Source of the DNA: Flavobacterium pectinovorum
GTDB taxonomy: Bacteria > Bacteroidota > Bacteroidia > Flavobacteriales > Flavobacteriaceae
Reading direction: 5' to 3'
Length of the DNA: 64,000 nucleotides
NCBI RefSeq assembly: GCF_022802975.1
Contig: NZ_JAFEVZ010000007.1
Coordinates: 202,874 to 266,873, forward strand
The notes under the pieces were generated by a model. That model was not told the DNA's origin, ran no database searches, and saw only the letters and a list, made by a program, of their open reading frames with translations. Of this stretch, positions 28,530 through 36,735 are shown piece after piece; the stretch's first letter is position 1; each line of letters starts with the position of its first letter. The translations under genes and the position numbers were made by a program.

Positions 28530-28542
28530 TTTAAAACTTTTG

Positions 28543-29985
28543 TTATTTTTTATTTGCTAAAAGTGCCTCTGTATCCTGCAGTCCGCTCACCTCTACCCCT
28601 TCAGCCTGTGCCCCTTCCAGAACATCGCCTGTATCCTGAATACTGCGGATGTAGGCAGCCAGGGCTTCACTTTCCTGCTGGGTGCCCGGAAAAGGAGGCA
28701 TATAGGTTCGTCCATTATGCATATTGGGGATGTAGGATGCCATGGAGTTAATATCCAGAGGCTTTCCAACTCCATACATTCGCTCAAAAACATCCACAAC
28801 ACTATTGACTCCCTGAGTGGTATGGCAGCGGCTGCAGGCAATAGCAAAAACATTTCTGCCGGCTTCCACTTTATTCTCCGGTGTAATCTCGGTCACGGTG
28901 GTATAGGTTGCATTTTTGAGAAGACCGTACTGCTGGTAAACGGGGTAATCTTCCTCCAGCAGTAGGTTTGAATACATATAACCTCCTATTACATAAGGCT
29001 TTCGGACAAATTCACGTACCCTTTCAAAAAAGCCAAGGTATGCGAAGGCCATCACAACAGGGAACAGGACGACATAGCCCTTAAGCCATTTGGCTTTGTA
29101 CAAGCCCAGTACCGCCATTATTACCGAAGATGCAATTCCAAATAGTATAAAGTATTTCATTAAATCATAGTACTTATTGAAATCCATGGTCCCTACAGCC
29201 GTACTCATATTGGCGGTCATGGCCTCGGGGATCGCACGATAGTAAATTACCGCTCCCAAAAGCGAAATCGGAGCCCAGAGAATGATCCATTTTGAAACAT
29301 ATTTCACGGCCTTCAGCCTTAATTGGGTTCCTTTTTTAAAGAAAAGCGTTACCAGCAGCATTCCAAAACTGCCCGCCACCAGCATTGCTGTGGGAGTCCT
29401 GAACAATAACTGCGGCAGGTAAATTGGATTGGTGAACCCATTAAACAGGCTTTTATGGGTATTCCAGTTGCCGGGATCCATCATAAATCCCAAAATAGAA
29501 ACGATGATTGCCATAGTAATCCAGGAGAACAAACTCAGAAACCATCCAAAACGGATATGCAGTAATTTAGCCCTCAGAGAGTGGTTGCTGCTCTTCCAGG
29601 TCAGGAAATAAATCATAATCAAAATCACCTCGGTAACAAATACGAGCCACTCTATAAACCATGCCCAGTAAAAAACACGTATCAGACTCCCAATCGATGT
29701 GGGACTGACAAGGGCAACGGAGAACCAGATACCAACTCCGGTCATAGCGCCCAATGTTGTGGTGATGATAAAAGCAACTTTCATCATATTATAGATTCTG
29801 TTGTCCCAGTCTAAATCTGTAATCTGCTCCCTGCCGCTGTTTTTTACACCTTTCTGCTCCAGCCATGTTATAAGAGGCATAAACCCTACAGCTAAACCGT
29901 GATTAATCATCACGTGAATAATGGCAATAATGGCGATAAGCATCCTATTGTTGAGCCAGTCTAAATGAAAAATTGGAAAGTCCAT
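28543..29985 (-). CDS. CydA-like membrane protein with C-terminal cytochrome c domain (subunit 1)
   Basis: 480 residues. The membrane part has nine or so segments with cytochrome bd subunit I features: AIIHVMINHGLAVGFMPLIT at the N-terminus, with His in the place of the bd heme ligand, then TLGAMTGVGIWFSVALVSP and EWLVFVTEVILIMIYFLTW with conserved Glu. The position equivalent to the second bd His reads FRTPTAMLVAGSFG and lacks it. The C-terminal domain has CSRCHTTQGVN as heme c site and YMPPFPGTQQ with possible Met ligand. The first gene of the cluster, just 13 bp before subunit 2. Role in respiration with an unusual acceptor or donor is inferred. Confidence 0.75.
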   Translation of the reverse strand: MDFPIFHLDWLNNRMLIAIIAIIHVMINHGLAVGFMPLITWLEQKGVKNSGREQITDLDWDNRIYNMMKVAFIITTTLGAMTGVGIWFSVALVSPTSIGSLIRVFYWAWFIEWLVFVTEVILIMIYFLTWKSSNHSLRAKLLHIRFGWFLSLFSWITMAIIVSILGFMMDPGNWNTHKSLFNGFTNPIYLPQLLFRTPTAMLVAGSFGMLLVTLFFKKGTQLRLKAVKYVSKWIILWAPISLLGAVIYYRAIPEAMTANMSTAVGTMDFNKYYDLMKYFILFGIASSVIMAVLGLYKAKWLKGYVVLFPVVMAFAYLGFFERVREFVRKPYVIGGYMYSNLLLEEDYPVYQQYGLLKNATYTTVTEITPENKVEAGRNVFAIACSRCHTTQGVNSVVDVFERMYGVGKPLDINSMASYIPNMHNGRTYMPPFPGTQQESEALAAYIRSIQDTGDVLEGAQAEGVEVSGLQDTEALLANKK

Positions 29986-30420
29986 AAATTATTTTCTGTT
30001 TTTATTGTGCAAATTTCGCACAGTAATCCAAAATGTGCTAAAAACAAAAAAGCGGGAAGTTTAAAAAAACGTTCCTGAAACATTCGATAAAACTGCTTTT
30101 TGTATTGCATTTTATCCCTCCAAATACAGCTTTTCAATTCATTATTTTTTTCAGTTAGACCATATTTCTGTATTAAAGGATCATACCTTATATTAAAGCG
30201 TCTTATTTTAAATACAAACGACTAAAAATCAATTACTTAAATACAAAATATTGCTTTTACAGCCACTACCTCTCCTATTTGCAAATTCTGCTATTTACTT
30301 CATATCAGCTGTTTAAATTTATTTTTTTTATTCTTAAACCGCTGACTACAGCAGTTACGGACAGGGCAAAACACCTACATGGAGCAAAGATGTACGGCAG
30401 CTCCTTATAAGGACAGCCTG
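29986..30420. other. Upstream region of the membrane cytochrome operon
   Basis: 435 bp, AT-rich, no gene. An inverted repeat TGTGC-N7-GCACA at 30006-30022 lies 21 bp before the start of the first cytochrome gene and may be an operator or part of the promoter (the minus strand reads AAATTTGCAC there). No terminator is obvious for the HxlR gene that ends at 30421. Confidence 0.35.
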
Positions 30421-30780
30421 CTATTCTTCTGCTGACTTTATGAGAAAATTATTATGGCTCTTTAAATTCTCCCTTCCAAACAAATCAATTATTTCAATGA
30501 TTGGCAGTACTTTGAGTCCAAGGGGCGTCAGGGTGTATTCTACTCTGGGCGGTTTTTCAGGATATGATTTTTTACTGACCAGATTATTGGATACCAGAAA
30601 ATTCAACTCCTGCAGGAGCATTTTTTCACTGATACCCGGAATTGCCCTTCTAAGCTCTCCGTAACGGATTTTGCTGTGATTGATTTGAAAAAGTATCAGC
30701 AGTGTCCATTTCCCCCCCAGCAGTGCCAATGCCTTTTTTACCGGACAGCATTCATCATTAAGATCAATTATTTTTGTCAT
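30421..30780 (-). CDS. HxlR family winged-helix regulator
   Basis: 119 residues from the ATG at 30780; a start at 30843 is possible but less fitting. CCPVKKALALLGGKWTLLIL is the HxlR signature with two adjacent cysteines. The winged helix (RYGELRRAIPGISEKMLLQE) and PPRVEYTLTPLGLKVLPII follow, and the C-terminal tail is longer than that of the paralog at 10231. It lies between the copper-type operon and the membrane cytochrome operon on the same strand. A link to either is possible; the double Cys would fit a redox or metal sensor. Confidence 0.9.
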   Translation of the reverse strand: MTKIIDLNDECCPVKKALALLGGKWTLLILFQINHSKIRYGELRRAIPGISEKMLLQELNFLVSNNLVSKKSYPEKPPRVEYTLTPLGLKVLPIIEIIDLFGRENLKSHNNFLIKSAEE

Positions 30781-30903
30781 TTTTACCGTTGATTTTCTGT
30801 ATGGATTATTACTTATTTGAATTGCAAGAACTTGTAATCCCAAAATAAAAGAAGCTGAAAAGCTGAACTTTCCAGCTCCCTGATATCCTGTTTCGCCTTT
30901 TAT

Positions 30904-31212
30904 CTACTGCTGGTTTTTTGCAAGGTATTCATCGGGTTTTTTCATAAAGCCGTCTTTGCAGACTGTCGAGCAGAAACCATATAATTTTCCTTTGTAGGTT
31001 ACCGTATCACTGACACCGTATTTGCTGACATCCATATTGCAGGTAAAGTCCAGTTTACTGGCATAGGTTAATTTGTTGAGCGGGTTATTAGGATCTTTAT
31101 ACATGTTTTCGGATTCCATGGAATGCGGATGATCATGCGGGTGTCTTTTTTTTTCTTCCTTATTGCAACTCAATAGGGCTGCAAGGCTAAAAACTACAAG
31201 AATTTTTTTCAT
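30904..31212 (-). CDS. YHS-domain lipoprotein
   Basis: 102 residues. The signal peptide ends in the lipobox LAALLSC. A His-rich stretch (RHPHDHPHSME) follows and could bind metal. The YHS domain itself shows LDFTCNMDVSKYGVSDTVTY and KLYGFCSTVCKDGFMKKP, i.e. a CxMxV cysteine and a CxxxC, the metal-binding residues of the family. YHS domains accompany copper ATPases and copper-sensing genes. It is the last gene of the copper-type cluster, 11 bp after the superoxide dismutase gene. Confidence 0.87.
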   Translation of the reverse strand: MKKILVVFSLAALLSCNKEEKKRHPHDHPHSMESENMYKDPNNPLNKLTYASKLDFTCNMDVSKYGVSDTVTYKGKLYGFCSTVCKDGFMKKPDEYLAKNQQ

Positions 31213-31223
31213 ACAATTGAATT

Positions 31224-31898
31224 TTATGGTTTTACAAGAGCGGAATTGTAGCGGGCACTCACCTCATTCCAGTTGATTATATTCCATACTGCCGAGAGGT
31301 AATCGGCTCGTTTGTTCTGATATTTCAAATAATAGGCGTGCTCCCAAACATCGATGCACAATATGGGCACCCCTTTATTTTGTGCATCATCCATCAGGGG
31401 ATTGTCCTGATTGGCAGTAGAACTTATCTCAAGTTTATTTTCTGCTGATACGCATAGCCATACCCAGCCCGAGCCAAAGCGCGAGAGTGCGGCCTGGTTT
31501 AATTTCTGTTTTAAATTCTCCATGCTTCCAAATTTTTCAGTTACTGCACTTAGAAGTGCTGCAGAAGGCTTTGTGTTTTTCGCTGGTGTCAATACCGACC
31601 AGAACATCTCATGATTGTAGTGTCCTCCAGCATTGTTTCTGACTGCGGCAGGCAATGCTGATACCCTGGAGAACAATTCAGGGAGCGTCTTTTTTTCCTC
31701 TGCTGTTCCCTTCAGGGCATCATTTAAATTCTTTACATACCCTGCATGGTGCCTGCTGTAATGGATTTCCATGGTCTGCGCATCAATATAAGGCTGCAGT
31801 GCATCATACGAATAAGGCAATGGCTTTTGTGTAAACTGGGCTGATGCTGAAAAGTACAGCATCAGCATTATTACTGATAAAATCTTATTTTTTAACAT
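31224..31898 (-). CDS. Exported Fe/Mn superoxide dismutase
   Basis: 224 residues from the ATG at 31898 (a longer frame exists but overlaps the AraC gene). Signal peptide ILSVIMLMLYFSASAQ, so the enzyme is periplasmic. Metal ligands of the Fe/Mn family are visible: His in EIHYSRHHAGYV, His in GHYNHEMFW, and Asp and His in DVWEHAYYLKY. GSGWVWLCV is the conserved core segment. Fe versus Mn cannot be told. An exported dismutase is fitting beside diheme enzymes and copper chaperones where superoxide may form. Confidence 0.93.
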   Translation of the reverse strand: MLKNKILSVIMLMLYFSASAQFTQKPLPYSYDALQPYIDAQTMEIHYSRHHAGYVKNLNDALKGTAEEKKTLPELFSRVSALPAAVRNNAGGHYNHEMFWSVLTPAKNTKPSAALLSAVTEKFGSMENLKQKLNQAALSRFGSGWVWLCVSAENKLEISSTANQDNPLMDDAQNKGVPILCIDVWEHAYYLKYQNKRADYLSAVWNIINWNEVSARYNSALVKP

Positions 31899-31911
31899 GT
31901 TTTCTATTTTT

Positions 31912-32778
31912 TTATTGATTTGATAATCTTCGGAACTGCTCGGGTGTCTTATTGGTCTGTCTTTTAAAAAAAGTAATAAAGTAGGATGCGTTTTCAAAGC
32001 CAAGCTGATCGGCAATTTCATTTATAGAATAATTGGTGAAATGGATCAGCCGCTGTGCCTCTATCACGATACGTTTCCGTATCAGGTCTCCTGCTGTATA
32101 ATTGGTAACCTCCTTGCATATCTTGTTCAGGTAATTTGGCGTTACGTTGAGCAGGTCCGCATAAGCGGCCGGCATTTTTTTCAATCTAAAATCTTTGTCA
32201 ATGAGCTTCTCAAATTCTTTTATCTTCTGCTGTTTAGGCGTGTTGTTTACAACAAGCCCCACGGGGTCATAAAGCCGCTGCAGGTCAAAGAGCAGGATAT
32301 TGAGATAGGATCGAAGCACTTTTACCGATCCGCTGCTGTAGAGACTGAACTCACTGTAAAATATTTCAAGCAGGTACACCCACTTGTTTTTTTCCTCTTC
32401 ACTCAGCCTTACAAATAATTTTGAGGTATCGTGAAGAAATGAAAATTGGTCTAAAATATTATTGTTATAGCGTAGGGAGAAAAAATCTTCCGTGAAACAG
32501 ATAATTTTTCCTACCGCTTTCCTGTTAATATTTATACTGCTTATAAAGCGTGGCTTTATAAAGATGACCTTGGCACTATCGAGACGGATTTTCTGACTGT
32601 CAATACTAATTTCCCCTTCTGCATCATCGATAAAGAGAAGCATGAAGAAATCCTGCCTGTGAGGGTATTCCAGTAAGGGAAACCGCTGCAGCAGGTTAGC
32701 GGTGTCGTCCATCCAGAAATGACTTTCATCCCCTGTGAACAAACGCAGGCTGTGGTCTGGTATTTCTGATATTTGCAT
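31912..32778 (-). CDS. AraC family transcriptional regulator inside the copper-type cluster
   Basis: 288 residues. Cupin-like N-terminus (YPHRQDFFMLLFIDDAEGEI) and DNA-binding C-terminus with YADLLNVTPNYLNKICKEVT for HTH1 and INEIADQLGFENASYFITFF for HTH2, ending KRQTNKTPEQFRR. It lies 13 bp before the dismutase start and 41 bp after the small three-cysteine gene at 32820, so it is part of the unit. It may respond to copper, oxidants or an organic ligand; no metal motif is seen in the sensor half. Confidence 0.93.
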   Translation of the reverse strand: MQISEIPDHSLRLFTGDESHFWMDDTANLLQRFPLLEYPHRQDFFMLLFIDDAEGEISIDSQKIRLDSAKVIFIKPRFISSININRKAVGKIICFTEDFFSLRYNNNILDQFSFLHDTSKLFVRLSEEEKNKWVYLLEIFYSEFSLYSSGSVKVLRSYLNILLFDLQRLYDPVGLVVNNTPKQQKIKEFEKLIDKDFRLKKMPAAYADLLNVTPNYLNKICKEVTNYTAGDLIRKRIVIEAQRLIHFTNYSINEIADQLGFENASYFITFFKRQTNKTPEQFRRLSNQ

Positions 32779-32819
32779 TTTTTTAATTATATGATATGAT
32801 TAATACTAAAACGAGAGTA

Positions 32820-33194
32820 TTAATCCCATCTGGGAGGATGGTAAATCGAAAAAACACAACTGGGCTTCTGAGGGCCGGCCTGCAGCACCGGATGCTTTTT
32901 TTTAAATAAAAAGCATACCGCCTTGAATACAAACTGGTCGGGATGCTGTAAAAACAGCTGCACTTCCTTATATGTTACCGTTGGGAATTTCTGCTGCTGC
33001 TTGTCCTCCTGTGCTTTTAGTTTTTCCTCCAGATAGCATTTTCCGTTACAAATCGGAATGGCGTCAAACCTGTTGATGCAGATGTTTTTAGCAATATAAT
33101 CCTGATTGATGTAAAAATCACCAATAATCCAGATACTCCCGGCATTTTGAAACGCCAGCAGCATGAGAATAAATAAAGTGACACATTTTTTCAT
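32820..33194 (-). CDS. Small exported three-cysteine protein (CNGxC family), copy C
   Basis: 124 residues with an N-terminal hydrophobic segment ending near NAGS, then YINQDYIAKNICINR with Cys39 and PICNGKCYLEEKLK with Cys49 and Cys53. The rest is variable (a Gln-rich stretch, two more Cys) and the end reads IYHPPRWD. It is 10 bp after the SCO gene and before the AraC gene. Position beside a SCO copper chaperone makes copper binding or delivery the first guess, but no family name is known to me. Confidence 0.78.
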   Translation of the reverse strand: MKKCVTLFILMLLAFQNAGSIWIIGDFYINQDYIAKNICINRFDAIPICNGKCYLEEKLKAQEDKQQQKFPTVTYKEVQLFLQHPDQFVFKAVCFLFKKKHPVLQAGPQKPSCVFSIYHPPRWD

Positions 33195-33204
33195 CAGTGG
33201 ACTA

Positions 33205-33819
33205 TTATTGGTTTGAACTTTCTTCTAAAAGGACTTTTACATCGGCAATCAGTCTTTGGGTTTCCTTTGGATTTGTCCCGTCATAAACCCCGCGTACGTG
33301 CCTGTTTTTATCAACAAGCAGAAATCCGCCGCTATGGACGAAACCTCCCGGCTCATTTTCATCTGGATATGCCGTTGCAAAATAGCTCTCTGTTGCAATT
33401 TTATAAATGCTGTCCCTGTTTCCGGTCACAAAATGCCAGTTCTTTTTTATATCGTGCTCAACCGTATAGGCCTTAAGACGCGGTATGGTATCATTCTCAG
33501 GATCTATGGTATGGGAGAGAAACAATACCTCATCATTGATTTTGTATGCATCATAAACTTTTTTGAGCTGCACATTCATTTTCGGACAGATCGACGGGCA
33601 TGAAAGGAAAATAAAATCCGCTATGTAAATCTTGCCGTCAAAAGTATTGTTGCTGATTTTCAGGCTGTCCTGATTGGTAAAGGAAAAATCTTTTATACGC
33701 GGGTATTCCATATGATTTCCTCTCATTACGGGATTTCCCAATATTGGAAGTTTCTCCTGTGCTTTCTCGCATGATATCACTAAAAGACAGTGTATCATTA
33801 TCAAAACTATTTTTTTCAT
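33205..33819 (-). CDS. SCO1/SenC-type copper chaperone lipoprotein
   Basis: 204 residues. Signal peptide ending in CLLVISC (lipobox). Thioredoxin-like domain with FIFLSCPSICPKMNVQL, the CxxxC copper site of SCO proteins, and the third ligand His in GGFVHSGGFLLVD. DPENDTIPRLKAYT is the typical loop after the first beta-alpha part. SCO proteins deliver copper to cytochrome oxidase CuA or act as thiol reductants. Here it sits in an operon with MbnP/MbnH pairs rather than with an oxidase. Confidence 0.92.
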   Translation of the reverse strand: MKKIVLIMIHCLLVISCEKAQEKLPILGNPVMRGNHMEYPRIKDFSFTNQDSLKISNNTFDGKIYIADFIFLSCPSICPKMNVQLKKVYDAYKINDEVLFLSHTIDPENDTIPRLKAYTVEHDIKKNWHFVTGNRDSIYKIATESYFATAYPDENEPGGFVHSGGFLLVDKNRHVRGVYDGTNPKETQRLIADVKVLLEESSNQ

Positions 33820-33879
33820 TTTTTTTGTTTTTGTGTTTACTGCGGATAGATCATTTGATAAACCTATCGGTTATTTTTT

Positions 33880-34851
33880 TTATAATGTATAATTCAGATT
33901 GACACTCCATCTGTAATTAGCTTCCATTTTACCCGATGATAAATTTTGATTGATTGGAAGCATGGCATTCAGACCGATGGAAAACTTATCCTTTCCTGCT
34001 TCCAAACCGAATTTGCCAAAGAGGATATCTCCGGCCGTATTGGGCAGATCAAGTCCGTACTGTTTGTTGGTTTGGTAAACCTCGCCGGCCAGACCTGCCT
34101 GAGGCACTATCTGCACCGCATTGAAATCGAAGAGATAAAACAGTGTAGCGGCATAATTGAACTGGTCACCGTACTGATATTCTTTTTTATTCTCTGTTTT
34201 GAAGACGTAATTCAATGTCGTATTCATACCTAAATCTTTTCTGCTGATGACATATTCGGAAACCACTGAATAGTCCCAGCTTCCGGTTCCGAGCTGAAAA
34301 CTCTGATTTATGCTTCCCAGATTATTGGCCTGGGCAAACTGACCCGTTGGAATCTTTACACCTGCCCCGACATTTACCTTATGGGTGAAAACCGCACTGT
34401 CTTTTTTTGTTTCGAAAACACTATAGAGTCCCATCAGGGTAATATCTCCCAAACCCGAAATACGCTCTGTCCCTGTTGTTAATTCCCTCTGGTGAAAGTG
34501 ATAGGGCACCAGTGCCGAAATCTGGATTTTACCGGTCAGCGGAATTCTTGCCCATGCCTGAACCGTATTGAAATTTTCATCTATCCAAGGTGAATTGGCA
34601 AAGATTCCGTCGCGGCTTGTGTAGCTCTGCCTGAAATACCGCACACCCGCAAAATTGTTATTAAGCATAGAACTAAAACCCATACTGCCTCCGCTGGCCG
34701 AACAACCGCAGGCATCACAATCAAAATCTTCCATTGCCGCCAGGCGCTGAAAAGTAAAAGACGAGATGCTGTCTTTTGGAGGCAGACCGAACATCTTCGA
34801 TGAAAGGAACATGGTGGCCAGTACTACTATTTTAATTATTATTTTTATCAT
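33880..34851 (-). CDS. Outer-membrane beta-barrel protein with N-terminal CDACGC motif
   Basis: 323 residues. Signal peptide near IVVLATMFLSSKMFG. After a short stretch comes FDCDACGCSASGGSMGFSS, three cysteines in a Gly/Ser-rich segment that could bind metal at the periplasmic side. The rest alternates polar and hydrophobic residues with paired aromatic turns, ending MEANYRWSVNLNYTL, as in OmpW- or transporter-type barrels. It lies between SCO and MbnH1 with short gaps, so it is very likely the outer-membrane part of the same system, perhaps for metal or substrate passage. Confidence 0.72.
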   Translation of the reverse strand: MIKIIIKIVVLATMFLSSKMFGLPPKDSISSFTFQRLAAMEDFDCDACGCSASGGSMGFSSMLNNNFAGVRYFRQSYTSRDGIFANSPWIDENFNTVQAWARIPLTGKIQISALVPYHFHQRELTTGTERISGLGDITLMGLYSVFETKKDSAVFTHKVNVGAGVKIPTGQFAQANNLGSINQSFQLGTGSWDYSVVSEYVISRKDLGMNTTLNYVFKTENKKEYQYGDQFNYAATLFYLFDFNAVQIVPQAGLAGEVYQTNKQYGLDLPNTAGDILFGKFGLEAGKDKFSIGLNAMLPINQNLSSGKMEANYRWSVNLNYTL

Positions 34852-34863
34852 TTATTTACCATT

Positions 34864-35925
34864 TTATAATTCTGAAAACCGGCTGCTGCTCAGGAATTCA
34901 TAATCGGTGAGTGTCTTCAAAAAAGAAATCAATTGTGTTTTTTCCTCCTCGGAAAGTGCAATTCCCAATTTTCCATTTTTTTTCAAAAGAGGATCCAGCG
35001 TAGGGGAATCCAAAATACCGCTGTTGTAATGCTCCATTACCTGCTGCAGTGTTGTAAACCGCCCGTCGTGCATGTAAGGGCCTGTTTTTTCCACATTACG
35101 CAGCGTTGGTGTCCTAAACTTCCCTAAATCCCCTGAACTGCCGGTAATCCTCGCTCTTCCTCTTTTGAGCATCAGCTCGGTATCATCATCAAAATCATCA
35201 TCGATTCCGTTGTTATGGTATAGATTATCGGTCATTAAAGGTCCTGCGTGGCAGGAAAAACAAAATTGCTCTGCCAGCTGCAGTCCTTTGAGTTCGTTTT
35301 GATCTAAGCTGCCTCCTGATTCTCCACGAACATACTTGTCATATCTGGAATTTCCGGAGATCAGTGTTCGCTCGAACTGTGCAATCGCTTTTACGATATC
35401 AGCCTGATTAATGGCTTTCCCAAATGCCTTTTCAAACATCTTGGGATAAGACGCATCTGCATTGAGCTCCTCAAGCAATTCTTCCAGATTCTGGTGCATT
35501 TCATCAGCGTGTGCCAGCGGAGCAAATGCCTGTGATTCCAAATTATTAGAACCGCCATCCCAAAACAGGCCATTATCTGCCCAGGCCAGATTGATCAGCG
35601 CGGGAGAATTTCGCTCCAGAGCATTTCCTGAAATCCCTTTCCTTGTAAGAGCAAACCCGTCCGAGAAAGCCAGACTCTGCTGATGGCAGGTCGCACATGC
35701 CACCTGATTATTACCCGAGAGCCTTTTGTCAAAGAACAGTTTTCTGCCAAGGGCAATCCCATCTGCCGACAAAGGATTTGTTTTAGAATCCACAAAATGC
35801 GGAAAATTATCAGGAACCCCTGCCAGAGGCAATGGTTCCTGATAGGAGTCATTGGTGTCACTGCAGGAAAAGGCAAACAAAGCCGCTGTTACAATACTCC
35901 CTATTTTTATTTTCCTGTACAGCAT
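34864..35925 (-). CDS. MbnH-like diheme cytochrome c peroxidase family protein, copy 1
   Basis: 353 residues, lipoprotein signal (ALFAFSC). Two heme motifs: CATCHQQSLAFSDG and FCFSCHAGPLMTDNL. Further family marks are RNSPALINLAW, FWDGGSNNLESQ, FERTLISGNSRYDKY, KFRTPTLRNVEKTGPYMHDG and LDPLLKKNGKLGIALS. Enzymes of this group are MauG-like; MbnH modifies a Trp of its partner MbnP to kynurenine and so creates a copper site. The gene starts 3 bp after the MbnP-type gene at 35929, so the partner is clear. Confidence 0.88.
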   Translation of the reverse strand: MLYRKIKIGSIVTAALFAFSCSDTNDSYQEPLPLAGVPDNFPHFVDSKTNPLSADGIALGRKLFFDKRLSGNNQVACATCHQQSLAFSDGFALTRKGISGNALERNSPALINLAWADNGLFWDGGSNNLESQAFAPLAHADEMHQNLEELLEELNADASYPKMFEKAFGKAINQADIVKAIAQFERTLISGNSRYDKYVRGESGGSLDQNELKGLQLAEQFCFSCHAGPLMTDNLYHNNGIDDDFDDDTELMLKRGRARITGSSGDLGKFRTPTLRNVEKTGPYMHDGRFTTLQQVMEHYNSGILDSPTLDPLLKKNGKLGIALSEEEKTQLISFLKTLTDYEFLSSSRFSEL

Positions 35926-35928
35926 TAC

Positions 35929-36714
35929 CTATTCTACACTTTTAACCGTAAAGACAGTATTTTTGTAATTGTCTGCTACTTTAGCCATCAGTTCAGGTGT
36001 TTTAGCCGATACTTTCGGACTTGCAACCAGATCAATATCTTTTACAATTTTTTCAACATCTACATTAAGATTTATTTTTGAAGATCTGCCGGCGCTTACC
36101 ACCAAAGCCGTCGGCAGTGTAATTTCCACTGTCCTGTAATTGGTATTCAAACCTGTTTCCACAGCGATGGCGACGGGAGTCTGCGGCGTCATATTTTTTC
36201 CTGTCAAACTCGAGAAAATATAACTCGTATGCCACATCCAGGAGATATTGGTCATGCCGTTAAGCTGTGAGAGTTCACCATCCTGAATGCTCATATTATC
36301 ATTATGAAGCGCATCAACCCCAACCGAGAAAATAAGTTTTGTATAGGATCCTGAAGGCACGTCTTTTAACTCAACAGCTTCCCTTTTTTGAGCAGGATAG
36401 GTATACTTGCCCTCCTGAACTTTAATTTCCGTAGTTTCCTCGATCAGGAAAAAAGAATTTGAAAGCGCATAGGTTTCATTTTTATCACTAACCAGTCTAA
36501 CATCGCTGACCCAGTAGCGCAGATGGTCGAATTGATAGGACTGCCCTGAAATGGGAAAAGGAGTATTTAAGGCAAAATCTGCCGTCCCTACTTTTGAATC
36601 AAAATTGATCTGTGTAGTCCCTTCAGCAGCTGCCGAGGGAGCTTCATCGCTTGAACATGAATTAAGGAAAATCAGGGCAGTAAGGGCCAGTGTAAAATTT
36701 TTAAAGTTTTTCAT
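35929..36714 (-). CDS. MbnP-like copper-binding protein, copy 1
   Basis: 261 residues, lipoprotein signal ending LNSC. The family pattern is visible: INFDSKVGTADFALN at the start, LRYWVSDVRLVSD, a middle part VPSGSYTKLIFSVGVDALHN, and the Trp-containing core ISWMWHTSYIFSSLTG. In characterised members (CorA/MbnP) a conserved Trp in such a region becomes kynurenine and helps bind copper. Near the end: YRTVEITLPTALVVS and INLNVDVEKIV. Followed at once by its MbnH-type partner. Which Trp is modified cannot be told here. Confidence 0.85.
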   Translation of the reverse strand: MKNFKNFTLALTALIFLNSCSSDEAPSAAAEGTTQINFDSKVGTADFALNTPFPISGQSYQFDHLRYWVSDVRLVSDKNETYALSNSFFLIEETTEIKVQEGKYTYPAQKREAVELKDVPSGSYTKLIFSVGVDALHNDNMSIQDGELSQLNGMTNISWMWHTSYIFSSLTGKNMTPQTPVAIAVETGLNTNYRTVEITLPTALVVSAGRSSKINLNVDVEKIVKDIDLVASPKVSAKTPELMAKVADNYKNTVFTVKSVE

Positions 36715-36735
36715 TTTTTATAATCAATTAAATTT

